The position numbers and the translations under genes were made by a program. Of a stretch of 64,000 nt of DNA, positions 32,102 through 44,105 are shown piece by piece (position 1 is the stretch's first letter; every line of letters starts with the position of its first letter). This stretch comes from Phialophora verrucosa (taxonomy: Eukaryota; Ascomycota; Eurotiomycetes; Chaetothyriales; Herpotrichiellaceae): contig MSED01000003.1 of assembly GCA_002099365.1 (NCBI GenBank), forward strand, positions 2,914,001 through 2,978,000, written 5' to 3'. The notes below the pieces were generated by a model that saw only the letters and a list, made by a program, of their open reading frames with translations, did no database searches and was not told the DNA's origin.

Positions 32102-34543
32102 TCTGGATCTAGTGCTACAATGTGAACACAATGGAGAGAATAAAGAAGCCTGTTAGGGCATGACTGGAAAAGAAAGGCAAGGATGAAGACTGCAGAGAAG
32201 CCGGAAAGAATGGCACATGCATATGTAAAAGACACCAAGCAAGTGAAGTTGAACCATGGCATTTTCGTCACTGACTCAGTGATGAGAGATATCTATAAAC
32301 CAAATCACATTTGGTCGCGGAATTTGGTGACGAACTCTGCACTGACTGAAGTTAGCTAAGGCGCGACTAACAGCTTGAAAAAGAAAGGGATGGTTGCGAA
32401 ACATTCAGATCTAAGCCCTGTCAGAGGCTGTGGTCGTCAAAGCATATGCTACGTTGACCGTCGTGATAAAATAGAATAAATCATCCCGAAAAAAGACATA
32501 TGATGAGAGGTATTTATGGGTGGACTCACACCGAGAGCATTCTACAGAGTACATCTGTGAAGATGCGTATCAGTACCCTGAAATTGTAACTTTCAGAAGA
32601 CAGTGGCGGTGATGATGAATATCAGGCTTGACAATCTCGTCTTCGTGAACCAAAGTTAACTTGGACATATGCTTGTCTTTGATGTGTCGATTCATCACAT
32701 TGGAGTGAAGGGTGTGTGAAGAGGCGTTGACATACTTGTATCAATATACTGAATCTAGACTTGAAGGTCAGCAATGCATCTTAAGAGACCACGGGTATTG
32801 TTGACGAATATGGGACTCAGGAAATGCATGAATGGTAATTTGAGGTTTGTCTGCATCAGCGAGCTGAATAAGACTCGTCATCTAGATGGTTCATCATGGA
32901 CGAAGGGGTAGAAGATAGTGCAAGATACTCACAGAGGCACTGACCACTCCATTGCTTATGTGTGTACCTGAATTTCCTTCAAACGATCAGCATGAGTGCA
33001 GACGAGCGTGTGTTGACAGATGTCGAATTTGATCGAATCAGTGGGCGAGGTTTTCTAGGCCTGCCTCCATAGGGCATTTCCATCAAGACCGGCCAAAGAT
33101 GGCTGTCGGAGCCCAGTGCCATTCATCAAGTGGTGCTTTGAAACGACAAGGAAATGAGCATCGCCGTACCTCGCCAGATCTGGTCAACGGTCAGCGATTG
33201 TTTTCTGCAGAGCTGACATGTAAAATCGTGGGGTTGGTTGGGAAAATCAGATATAGCCATTTGATATCTTCTGCGACTCGAAAGTCTCTGCCGGTAATTT
33301 CCAGCGTATATTATTGTGAAATGATCATCATAATAGGTTGAGTGTTGAGGGAGAAGAGCGTAGGAACATACCCAGGAGACAGCTGAGACAGGTGGTGGAG
33401 GAGAGTTTGTGGCTGTTGGATGTCTTGAGTCAATGTTAGCTTCCAAAGCTCAGTAAAGAAATTGAGGTGTGTGGATGGCTTCGCAGTATCAGACTGACGT
33501 GCGTTGCGTACTGAGTTTCATATCCCGTGAGATCAAAGACTCTAGTTTGTTACGGTATGCAGATTCATCATTATGGGAGGCTAGGACTTGTGAGAAACGA
33601 ACCTTGTCTGTAAACATATCATACGCTCTTCTTTGTCTACCCAAGTCCCATCATGAGTCGTGCTGTCATGCATCAAGGTAAGCCGGAGGGGGTTGGGGTT
33701 GCTCGGTGTCGCGTGAAATCTGTCAGTATTAGATCCGGACGATTGGTCGGTCGTTCAGAGCTGGTAGCCTGCGGGTTAGCAATTCCTCTTGGTTTGTTTG
33801 TTGCAACACATTCGCGGCACGAAGCTTTCTCCGCCTGCAGGATCGAACAGGCTGCCATCGTCGTACAATATTCATCTTGGATCGGGGAGCAGGAAGCAGC
33901 GAGAGAGGTTCTCGCGGTGCAGGACGATGAAGTAGAAGACAACAAATTTTCTCCAACTCGAAAATCGCGGCGACTCCCAATATCACACAATGATGGGTAC
34001 GGAAGGTTGGCCGAACGTGTTAAGCCCGGAAGAATCGTGCCTGACCTTACTCAATGGAGTACAGGCAGAAGCGGGCACCACGATGACCGATGACTGTGCC
34101 TGTCCCGCTTGATGGGCTATTTTCTATCACTCCCATCAGCCGCCTCCCCACCATCCATTGGTTTAAAGGCTGCATGAGACGTCTCAACACCATCCCGCAT
34201 CTGCTCTGGGTTCCTGCACACGTTCGCATCTATCCTGTCAGCATCCAATCTACAATCGACAGTGGAGGCCAGGCCGCCCAGGCCACGAGTTATTCTCCGA
34301 CCACAAAGAGGGAGGTTCTCAGCTAAGCCGGCGTGGCTCTAGGCTTGGCCTGCAGCCCTGAAGCAAAGAATAGCAACAACGCCTGCCGCTCCCCAGTCCC
34401 CACCTCTACAATTCCTCTTGTCTACTCTATTCCCGCTGGCATCAAGTCGCAGGTAATTCGGGCTCAACTAGCTTCTTGTCTCCGTTTCCATTGACTGCGT
34501 GAGGCTCGGTCGGTCTGATGTCGATATCGTAATCGCAATCACC
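32102..34543. other. Long intergenic region with no supported gene
   Basis: 2442 bp, the largest gene-free stretch. It is more AT-rich than its neighbours from about 32270 to 33660, and its frames are short. Frames at 33653-34093 (plus) and 33126-33446 (minus) have biased composition but no splice or family support. A non-coding transcript is possible and cannot be shown from sequence alone. Confidence 0.4.
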
Positions 34544-37500
34544 ATGGCCGACAATGGCGGAAGGATACGACGCCCACAGTGGGCGTATGTGACATGAGCC
34601 GTGTGGGCGCTTAGCCTACCAATCTCCATCAGGCGTTTGGCCAGGACTGCTTCTTTCACAACATGTCCGTGTATGTTGACCTCGACTGTTCTGTTTCTTG
34701 TCACAGATCATAGAGAGGCTAACATCGTTTCGAAAGCCGACCATCGCCTGCGGCTGAACACGCCCAGTTTGAATATCAACATTCCCCGAGCACTCCCACT
34801 GTCATCGTTCCTCTTCCTCCACCACCACCAAGGGATGGCCGTCCCCCAGCCTCTCCCCTACGGCCTGGTCACTTCCCAGCTCGACCACCACTGAACGTCA
34901 ACGTTGCCTCCGTTCGTGGCCTATCGACCCATACTCCGGTTTCTGCGCCTGCCTTGCATGGTCCCCTCTCTCCAACATACCTTGCGTCGCCAATACCGAG
35001 TCCACGAAGTGCCTTTCCGATGGCTGCAAGAATTGTAGCCAACTACAATGCTCCGTACGACCCAAGAGAGTGGGTGGGAGGAAGTCGACGAACGTCGATG
35101 GTGCTAGACGGTCGATGTTCTGGGGCACAAGCAGAAGGTATGTCGACTCTTTTGTCCACGGTAAACATCACTCAGTTCTGGCACAGACGGGATACCCAAC
35201 CCTCCTCCGCCGTACTCAGCCGCTTCTGCTGCTGCCCTTCGTGAGGCAACAAGTGCTGGTTCGACCGTCTCGCCCGCCGACTCGACTTTCACTGCTGGGA
35301 ATCATACGCAGTCGAACACGCCCACGAGTACAGTCGGGGTCTTGTCACCAATGACCCAGGGATCAGTTGCTGATAGCGGTCAAATGCCTGTTGAATCCAG
35401 CGGTCCGCACTACTTCAACCCCGGTCCAGGGCGCGTTGGTGGTTTCGATCCTCGGCCGAGTCGACTAAGTATTTCTTCACAGCAGCATGTGTCACGGCCG
35501 GGCTCTGCCCTGAGCATGACACGGCCTGTACCCGTGACTAGTCTTTCAATCAATACGGCGACGGCGCAACAAAGTATGGCTCCACCTCCACAAATCGAGA
35601 CTAATCACGGACCTCTTCCGGCACCACCAGCTTCAAGGAGGGCAGCTTCAGCAGGGCCCATACCTTCCCATGGCGCCTCCAGCAACCAGTCCGAAGGCTC
35701 CTCCTCGAGATCATCCTCTCAACAGAGGAGTTGGCATCCAGGGATGCCTTTGCCGGGCCCGCCACCAGGCCCTCCTCCGGCGTCTTCGAGATCACAGAGT
35801 ACCGGCGGAGGTCGAACTCTGGCCCAGCCACAGGTCGCTGGACCCAGTGCTCGACCAAGTCATCGTGTTCCGTTGCGGGCCCCACTGCTCAGTCCGATGC
35901 CTCCGACGCCTGCCAATTGGAGAGATCAGTCCACATCCCGATCAAACTCCAGAGCACCAGTCCCATTACACATTGAAACTACCAACCTAGACCCACCAGG
36001 ATCTCTACCTGCGGGACTGAGTAGAAGCGCTGCGCTTCGGGTCTCCTCAGCCAAAGGCCTGCTGGAGCGCCGAAAGCAACGCCTGAGTTTGCATGAAGGC
36101 CACGGAGCAGATATGAGTGCCTTGACCATTGACACCGACCCATGGTTTGATGGTATGAGTCCGACAGCTGCCAGTCCTGAGTACTCGCCCACCCTTGGAC
36201 CTCTCGTTCCCGGCCGGGCCAGCCCTGAAACTGCTCGACGTGGCTTACGCACGAATAGTAGATCTCGGTCTGGGTATCGAGGCTATGATAACGCGCCTAC
36301 GCCAATGGACTCACCCTTTCCCCCGGGTTTGTCGAGAAGGAACAGCCAGACTCCACTTGTGCCATCAAAAGCATTGCCGACGCCCCCATTGAGTCAGAAA
36401 AACCCTACTTCCGCCCACAGTGTCCTGCCTTCGGCTGCGTCTTCGGTTTCGGAACTTGGTCGTGGTGAATATGATGCGTTCATGCAGGACGCATCTCGAC
36501 GTCATCACGAGTTTCTGCTTCAAGAGTGTCAAGCTCGCAGTGAGCTCGAAAGATTGCAGATATTTATGCAGTACGTGATCGAAGAGTCGAACATTCGACG
36601 GCAGCATTGCCCAGGCCCATTCGTTGACGGTACTTTCAATGCGGACGACGCCAAACAGCGTATGTTTAGGGATAGCACGAACAGACAACCCGCCGGCAGA
36701 CAATCGCCTATGCAGGCCATTAGAATCGACCCCCCTCAACGCTCAGACACGCTGTGGTCCAGAGAGTACCACCCCGAACTCTCCCCCATCGCCAGCATGA
36801 GTAACGATGAATTGAGTTCTCGGGGAAGGACCCCAAGCCGTTGGTGGCAATCACAAACGGCATCCGACACCGATGGTGCACAGCACAAGTTAAAGAGATC
36901 TAAACGGGAATCGAAGTACATGGGCCTTTCAACTCTTTCAATGCACGAAGTGCTGTCTGAGGCCGCGACGCCAACAAACATCAATGAGGTATACAGCTCA
37001 GCCGAGGGCTATCCGCCGGAAAAGGCTGACCCTGAGAATCTTGGTGTCTACGACGATGTGGAGCCGGTGCCGATACCGGATGAGGCATCACCGAACCCCT
37101 TGACACCGATGGGTTTCGATATTTCAAGATTTATTACCTTGCCGCCGCCGTATCCGAGACACTACCCCGCAGTGAACAACAATCACCCTAAGTTGTCCGT
37201 ATACCGAAACCTTGTCCGAACGCTGAGTGACCTGAGTGAGCTTAAAGAAAGAAGGTCGCGGCACAACCTGAGCGTGGAAGCCCTCCGGACGGAACACAAG
37301 CGGAAAGTTTCTGACGGACAGAAGAACTTTAGGGCCAATATCTCGGCGCAGATAAACGATGGGAGCATTACCTACACTGAAGCAGCAGAAGCCGAGCAAG
37401 TGCTCCGGCTGCAGGAGAATGAATCCGAGAAGACGTGTTTGAAGGCGGAGTTCGACACGTTGCAGGATGTGGTGATCAATCCAATGCATGAAATGTTGAA

Positions 37501-38392
37501 CGGCCGACTCACCCAGCTAACGACCCACATCGACGGATTGACGGAACAACTCGTGGCAGAAACAAGCGCTCAAAATCTCGACCGACCACAACAAGAAGGT
37601 GACGCCGTACCTGAGATTCTGGAATATCTGACACAGCTCAAGTGGTTGTTTGAGACTCGGGAAACCATCTACAAGGACATCTTTGACCTTCTCACCGAGC
37701 GGAATGATAAATACAAGGCCATTGTGCTTCTTCCCTATCACCAAAACAGCAATCTGGACAAGATTCGCGACACCGAGGGCTTCTTCGCTCGTGACACCCT
37801 CCAGCGGCGCAAAGAATACTACGACGAAGCACGGGTACGCTACGAGAAGTTTTTCGAACTAGTTGCACAAAATGTTGCTGGAGAAGTGGAACTTCAATCG
37901 TCCGCTTTCTGGGACATTGCTCCTGGGCTCTTGGACGTGATCCATAAGATACCCGATGACTTGAGCGCTTTGGGACCGATCGCCATCCCTGATGCCGAGT
38001 ACGTGGAGAACCCAGCATATCACGATTTCCCGCAACAATATCTGTACACCTTGCTCGACCATGCGGAGAAATCGACCTATCAATTCATCGAGTCGCAGAT
38101 CAATCTCCACTGCCTGGTGCATGAGGTGAAGCTCGGTCTCCTCGCAGCCAGCTGCCGCGCTGTCGCAGCCGCCAGAGCCCGTGCTGAATTGGACGGCCCG
38201 GTGTCAGGGGACCACCCCGACGACGTGCGACGCGAGCAAGAGGCGGCAGCAACTATGGAACTCAAGCAGCAGGTAGCGATGATCGAGGAGCAATGGCTCG
38301 AAGCACTGGGAAGTGCGGTCCAGGGGAAGAAGGTGCAGGTCAGGAGGTTTTTGGAAAACATTGGTGGTTGGGATGAATCTATACAAGAATAG
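34544..38392 (+). CDS. Uncharacterised 1215-aa fungal protein, disordered N-half and coiled-coil C-half
   Basis: Spliced as join(34544..34584, 34737..35137, 35187..38392), giving 1215 aa. Exon 1 codes MADNGGRIRRPQW. The first intron (152 bp) has a GCTAAC branch site but an unusual AAG acceptor at 34736. The second (49 bp) is ordinary and joins GAQAE to DGIPNPPPPYS. The first 600 residues are Ser/Pro-rich and probably disordered, with a Gly/Pro patch (PLPGPPPGPPPASS). The last 400 residues are helical and charged, beginning near ISRFITLPPPYPRHYPAVNN and followed by long coiled-coil stretches. I believe the C-terminal region is conserved in Eurotiomycetes, but I know no function. It could be a scaffold or DNA-associated protein. 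Confidence 0.8.
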
Positions 38393-39403
38393 GCTATACT
38401 GCGTTCTAGCGATCTGGTTCGAGCTATCCGGGCATGATACCATTTGAGCAAAGCACTATTTGATGGACACGATTAATGATGGAATGATATGGATAATTGC
38501 ACGGGTACATTCGAACTTCCATTGAGCCTCCAGAACCCTCTTACAAGTATGGCCGTCTCCACGAGGCTGTGAGGGGAACGCGCAGCCGAGGACGAGGCCG
38601 CTGCATGGACAAGCCTTGTCATATGCTTGCATCCACCGAGGTAAGTGTACGAGTTACTTGTGAAACAAATACAAGTACGAGTAGTGGAGGCTCCACGGTG
38701 ACTCGGAGTCTGAGCGGACGGCCGGGATATGAAGAGGGTGGGCTGGTCTCGTGGTCTTCGTATCTTGGCAGACGGGAGGTTGTCGAAGATGGTCTCGAGC
38801 TTCGCCTTTCCTCCTCTTTTCCATTGGTCGATAAAGCTCGATCGACATCGTCCTCCGATGCGTTGCAACCGTCTAGCACAACTGATCAACAGCTACTGTG
38901 ACAAGGTGACGTGTGCGAGTCAGGGATACCGGATACCGGATACCATGCAAACTCATCGTCGATAGTTATTCCACCCTGGCTGCCGCGACGTTTATTCTCC
39001 AGCTTTGCAACGGCGCGCATCACACGATTGGCCGGCCAATACTCGTAAACAAAGCCTGTCAGAACGAACCGAAGTCTATATCCCGTTGAGCACATGGTAG
39101 TCGGTGGCCTAACAGGCACGATGACGTTAACTATCGATCTTCGATGTTCTGCCTTGCCATTGGGGATAGTTACTACTCGGTCCTCGGATCAATGCGAGTA
39201 CGGGCCCATCATGGTGGGATGGAAAACAAGACATACAAGACTGTCTTGACTGCTCTTGTCCCCCCTTGACCTTTGCTTGTCTCCCCCTGGCCGGCTTTCC
39301 TTGATAATATACGACCGCCTCCTCCTTGTTCCCCCTTCTATGAGGAATGCAGCCATAGACCCACCCGGTTTGATTATTGACCTTTGAAGCGCACACTGCC
39401 AAC
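38393..39403. promoter_or_regulatory. Intergenic: transporter promoter
   Basis: 1011 bp between two plus-strand genes. It contains GGATACCGGATACC, a short direct repeat near 38931-38944. No gene supported. Confidence 0.4.
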
Positions 39404-41661
39404 ATGGCGCCACCCGAACAGTCCGTGGATGAGAAGCACTCTGTCGAGAGCGAGCGAACAGCCACCGCCGTCGAAGATGCACGACCCCGCAAAAAGTCTT
39501 TCGTGGACGTCGACATAGACAAGCTGAGCGCTGCTTTTGAGAACCCGCTAAGCGGCATCCCCAAAGAGCAACTCCTAGAAGAGGTTGAGACTTTCTGTCG
39601 AGACAACAACCTTGCGGAGCATATCGACGCCTTCCGCCGAGGTGCCCTGGTGGCTCAGAACCCTCGTGATATTGAAGGCATCGCGGAGTTGACGCCAGAG
39701 GACCGAGACATCTTGATGAGAGAACAAACTCATCGATGGCATCAGCCAAAGACGCTGTACTGGTTAGTAGTCATGTGCTCACTAGCAGCGGCTGTACAAG
39801 GGATGGACGAGACTGTCAATAATGGTGCTCAGGCGTTGTATCTGAAGGAACTGAATATCACCACGGATCGATTCTCAGAGAGCATGGTTGACAACTTGAC
39901 TGGGCTTGTCGTGGGTGCTCCGTACTGTAAGTCATGTTGCTTTGCCAGCACCTTCTGTCTCTCAAGTCCTCGAGCAATCCAGTCGACTGACGCATCTTAG
40001 TATGCTGTGCAATCCTTGGCTGCTGGTTGACGGAGCCGTGCAACAAGGTCTTCGCCCGCCGAGGCACCATTTTCATCTCTTGTTTCATTGCCGCCGTTGC
40101 CTCTGTATGGGAAGGCGTGGCAAACTCATGGGTCAACCTGTTCTTGGCTCGATTCGTATTGGGTGAGTCCCTGAGGTTTCAGCGTCGATGTGCTCGGTGC
40201 TGATCTGTGTAGGTCTGGGCATTGGGCCAAAGTCCTCGACTGTCCCTGTATACTCCGCTGAATGTGCTCCCGCTCCTATTCGAGGTGCCCTCGTGATGAT
40301 GTGGCAGATGTGGACCGCATTCGGTACGGTTTTTCCCTTGCACCCCCGGCACCTCTCTCTGACCGTGCTTAGGTATCATGCTCGGCAACATAATGGGCGT
40401 TGCGTTTGGTGGATTGGCTCCGGATCTTGGCTGGCGACTCATGCTCGGTAGCACAGTGGTCCTTCCACTCATCGTCTGTGCTCAGGTCTACTATTGTCCT
40501 GAAAGTCCCAGGCAAGTCCAGCCAGGTCTCAAACCGGGGAGCCACGCTAATCGGGTCTTTTAGGTGGTACATCCAGCACGGGCACCCTGAAAAGGCATTC
40601 CGTTCTTTCCGCCGCTTGAGATTTACGGATATGCAAGCAGCAAGAGACACCTACTACACCTACATCGGCGTCGAGCTGGAACGCAAGGCTCACAAGGGCA
40701 AAAACCTGTTCACGCAATTCGTCGAGCTCTTTACCGTACCTCGCAACCGCCGGGCCACCTGGGCTTCTTGGATTGTCATGTTCGGACAACAATTCTGCGG
40801 TGTGAACGTGATTGCCTACTACTCGACCACAATCTTCATCGAGTCTGGATACTCTACAACATCGGCCTTGCTGGCATCGATGGGCACCGGCATCCTCAAC
40901 TGGGTCTTTGCTCTTCCAGCAGTGTTCACCATTGATCGGTGGGGACGACGAAATCTCCTGTTGTTCACATTCCCGTTCTTGGCCATTTTCCTGCTGTGGA
41001 CTGGCTTTAGCTTCTGGTTCGACAACACAAAAGCAAAAGTCGGCATGGTTACTACGGGAATGTATCTGTTTGAGGTGCGTTGAAATTGAGGTGGCATCCT
41101 CATCCATGCCTACTGACATTAGTCTCACAGGTCTTCTACTCTCCCGGTGAAGGTCCCGTGCCTTTTACGTATTCAGCTGAGGCGTAGGTTCTCCCCTCCT
41201 CAGACACACATGTTGCAAACGGTCCGATGAAACCTAACACGGTCTGACAGATTTCCGGTGCACGTTCGTGATGTGGGCATGTCATTCGCCACTGCGACAA
41301 CGTGGTGCTTCAACTTCATCCTCAGTTTCACCTGGCCTCATCTCTTGACGGCCTTTAAGCCACAAGGTGCCTTCGCCTGGTATGGGGCGTGGTGTCTCAT
41401 CTTCTGGTGTTTGATTCTTCTGTTTGTTCCCGAGACCAAGGTACGTCCGAGCCTCATGTTGATGTGTAATGCGTGGTGCCAACGTACTTATAGGCCCTCA
41501 CCCTGGAAGAACTCGACCAAGTCTTCGGCGTCAGCACCCGTAAGCACATGAGCTACCAGATGAAAAACGCCGTGTGGCATTTCCGCGTGTGGGTGTTGCG
41601 ACAGAAATTGGAGCCGTTGCCGCCATTCTATCGTCGAGCCGAGAAGTTGAACGAGGCGTGA
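39404..41661 (+). CDS. MFS sugar / myo-inositol-type transporter
   Basis: Spliced as join(39404..39926, 40001..40162, 40213..40323, 40373..40511, 40564..41074, 41131..41183, 41251..41440, 41494..41661), giving 618 aa. Seven introns are all in phase; the fourth has a GC donor. A hydrophilic N-terminus of about 120 residues precedes 12 TM helices. Hallmarks are CSLAAAVQGMDETVNNGAQ in TM1, ARFVLGLGIG, PVYSAECAPAPIRGAL, the PESPRW motif (its Arg codon split by the GC-AG intron), FGQQFCGVNVIAYYS, DRWGRR and VPETKALTLEEL. These place it in the sugar-porter family. The long N-terminus and TM1 motif are like proteins annotated as fungal myo-inositol transporters, but the substrate is not proven. It lies directly upstream of fructose-1,6-bisphosphatase. 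Confidence 0.9.
40512..40563 (+). other. GC-AG intron in the transporter gene
   Basis: The sequence CCCAG|GCAAGT ... TTTTAG|GTGG joins PESPR to WYIQHG. GT donors nearby would break the frame. GC donors are about 1% of fungal introns. Confidence 0.8.
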
Positions 41662-42514
41662 TGCATGAGATCATGGTGGCCCTCGCAGTTTCCCCTGTCG
41701 TTAGCAAAATCTTTGTGATACACCTGGGCTAAAGGTTCTAGCCCTTGACGCTGTGCGATCTGCTCCGAAAGCACCCGACGGTCGTAGCTCGGGTCAATGG
41801 TGCACCGAGCAAGATGCGAAAATTATTGATTTGTTGGGCTTTGGCGACTTTGCTCGTTGCGGACTCTGTTTACAATAGTTGCCGCCCTGGTCCAAATACA
41901 GTATGATAGAGGTCGGAGTCCTGGAGGCGTGGTGTTCTTCTTATCTCTATCGTGCTTCCTTGCGCCGCAGGATCTGTCACGTGACCGGTATTCGGGATGA
42001 GCCGGGCGAATCTTTCCTCGGCTTGCATCAGCGCGACTGCTGGAATTGCCCCTCCATTCGACCCTCCCTCCACTCATCGCTCATCAAATATTATCTTCCC
42101 ATCGCAAATGGAAGCAAAGCAGTCGGAGGCGGGAGTGGATGGCTTCTCCGCAATCGACGGGCCTGCCTCATCTCCCGAACGTCCTTACTCAGAAACCAGT
42201 GATGTTGACAATGATGCGCGCCCCCTCTGCCACCAACACCCGAGATGGGGCTGGTCGGAATTGATTGTCCTCGACGTAGTCTGCTTAAAAAGAACAGCTC
42301 TTCCTGCCAGAGTCCTACATCTTAAGCTTTGTTCGTGCTTGTTTCATTTCCGTCACGATTTGCCCTGCCCAGTGCTGCCCTTTCTCCAACTGGCCTTGTC
42401 AGTGACAGTTTCGACACTGCTTCCATTCCACCGAGGTCCCATATCTATATCGCGTGCCCGACGTCACCCGTCCCAGCTTCACCTTGACGCCTCTGATTTC
42501 CTCTCACGAGCAAG
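41662..42514. promoter_or_regulatory. Intergenic: promoter and leader of fructose-1,6-bisphosphatase
   Basis: 853 bp. The last 250 bp before the start codon are CT-rich, a usual leader/promoter trait of well-expressed fungal genes. A plus-strand frame crossing the FBP1 start (41997-42605) is in another frame and has no support. Confidence 0.4.
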
Positions 42515-43749
42515 ATGGCAACCAACGGAGATAGCAACGGCCATCCGACTGGCACCGGCACAGAGAAGATCAACACAGATATCATCACTCTTACCAGATT
42601 CCTGACGGAAGAGCAAAGCAAGCACAAGGAAGCCACTGGTGACTTCACGTACGTCTCTGGACCAGAGCACCCCCAGGACAGGAACTTTGCAGCTGAACAT
42701 TGTGTGCAGGTTACTATGCCACGCCCTCCAATTCTCCTTCAAATCGATTGCCTACTACATCCGACGAGCCACGTTGATCAACCTCACCGGCCTGGCGGGG
42801 TCATCAAACACGACCGGCGATGACCAGAAGAAACTCGACGTGATTGGCAATGACCTGTTCGTTGCCGCCATGCGGGGCTCAGGAAGGTGCAGGGCACTCG
42901 TTTCAGAGGAGGAGGAAGAGGTCATATACTTTGACGAGAGTCCCGACGCGCGATATGTCGTGGCTTGTGATCCGATCGACGGGTCGAGCAATTTGGACGC
43001 AGGTGTCAGTGTGGGCACCATCTTTGGCATCATGAAGTTGCCGGACAGCGTCCTTGGGAAGAAACCCAGCCCCGAGGATCTGCTCATGCCGGGCACAGAG
43101 CTGCTTGCTGCTGGGTGAGACTCGAAAAAACTGCGACCATAAGACACTGGCAAGCGGCTAACAGCAGCAGATTTACCATGTACGGCGCCTCGGCTCAGCT
43201 CGTCATCACCATGAAAGGCGGCACAGTCAACGGCTTCACAATGGTAAGTTAAACGCTCTGGGATCATCTCAATCTGTAAGTAGCCGCTTACGCTTTGCAC
43301 AGGACAACGCCCTAGGCGAGTTCATCCTCACGCACCCGAACATGCGCATCCCCAAGAAACGGGCCATCTACTCGGTCAACGAGGGCAACTCCCTCTACTG
43401 GAGCGACAAGACGAAGGCGTACTTCGAATCGCTGAAATACCCGGCCAAGGAAGGCGCCAAGCCCTACTCCGCTCGATACATCGGGTCCATGGTTGCCGAT
43501 GCCTACCGCACGCTCCTGTATGGCGGTATCTTCGCGTACCCGGCCGACAAGAAATCCCCCAAGGGGAAACTGAGGATCCTGTACGAGTGTGCGCCCATGG
43601 CCATGGTCATGGAGAACGCAGGTGGGATGGCGGTCAACAGCAACATGGACCGGATGATGGAAGTCAAGCCCGAGCACATTCATGACCGGAGTGGCATCTT
43701 CATGGGAAGTAAGGAGGAGCTGGAGAAGGTCATCGAGGCGCACAAGTAG
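42515..43749 (+). CDS. FBP1: Fructose-1,6-bisphosphatase
   Basis: Spliced as join(42515..42648, 42710..43114, 43171..43243, 43303..43749), giving 352 aa, the usual length for the fungal enzyme. Three GT-AG introns (61, 56 and 59 bp) are in phase. It hydrolyses fructose-1,6-bisphosphate to fructose-6-phosphate in the cytosol, the committed step of gluconeogenesis. The metal/substrate motif CDPIDGSSNLDAG, the region GKLRILYECAPMAMVMENAGG and the C-terminal helix after HDRSGIFMGS are intact. The N-terminus (INTDIITLTRFLTEEQ) is typical. It is inhibited by fructose-2,6-bisphosphate, the product of the kinase encoded 14 kb upstream in this window. In fungi it is usually glucose-repressed, but I do not assign specific sites. 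Confidence 0.97.
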
Positions 43750-44105
43750 CTTAGGGCATGTCGCTGTTTTAAGTTTTGAGACTGGTGAATTGTTGTTGTA
43801 GGAGGGTGAATATGGGTATGGGCGGGCATCACAAGAACGATCAAGCAGGATGAAGCCGGTTCCCAGGTTCCCCAGTTTTGTACTTATTCCACCATTTAGC
43901 ATACGCCACGGAGTTGGATGTCGATACGATGGACGAATCGAAGTTAAATCAAAGTCATCTAACCTTTGTATTTCGTACGTCGTTCTCTGCTTTGTGTAAC
44001 ATGTCGTGCATGCTCAGCGATAAGGATGCAGTCACGTTCCATCAAGACTGGAACAAGAATCCAGGACTACGTCCATAGTTATGCAGCCCGGGCAGTACAA
44101 CCTTC
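43750..44105. other. Convergent intergenic region
   Basis: 356 bp between the 3' ends of FBP1 and the kinetochore gene. Nothing recognisable. Confidence 0.45.

Noticed and set aside
33653..34093. Plus-strand frame of 146 codons in the gene-free block
   Set aside because: The amino-acid composition is irregular and no conserved motif is visible. It could be real but cannot be supported.
41997..42605. Plus-strand frame of 202 codons crossing the FBP1 start
   Set aside because: It overlaps FBP1 exon 1 in another frame and consists of translated CT-rich leader.
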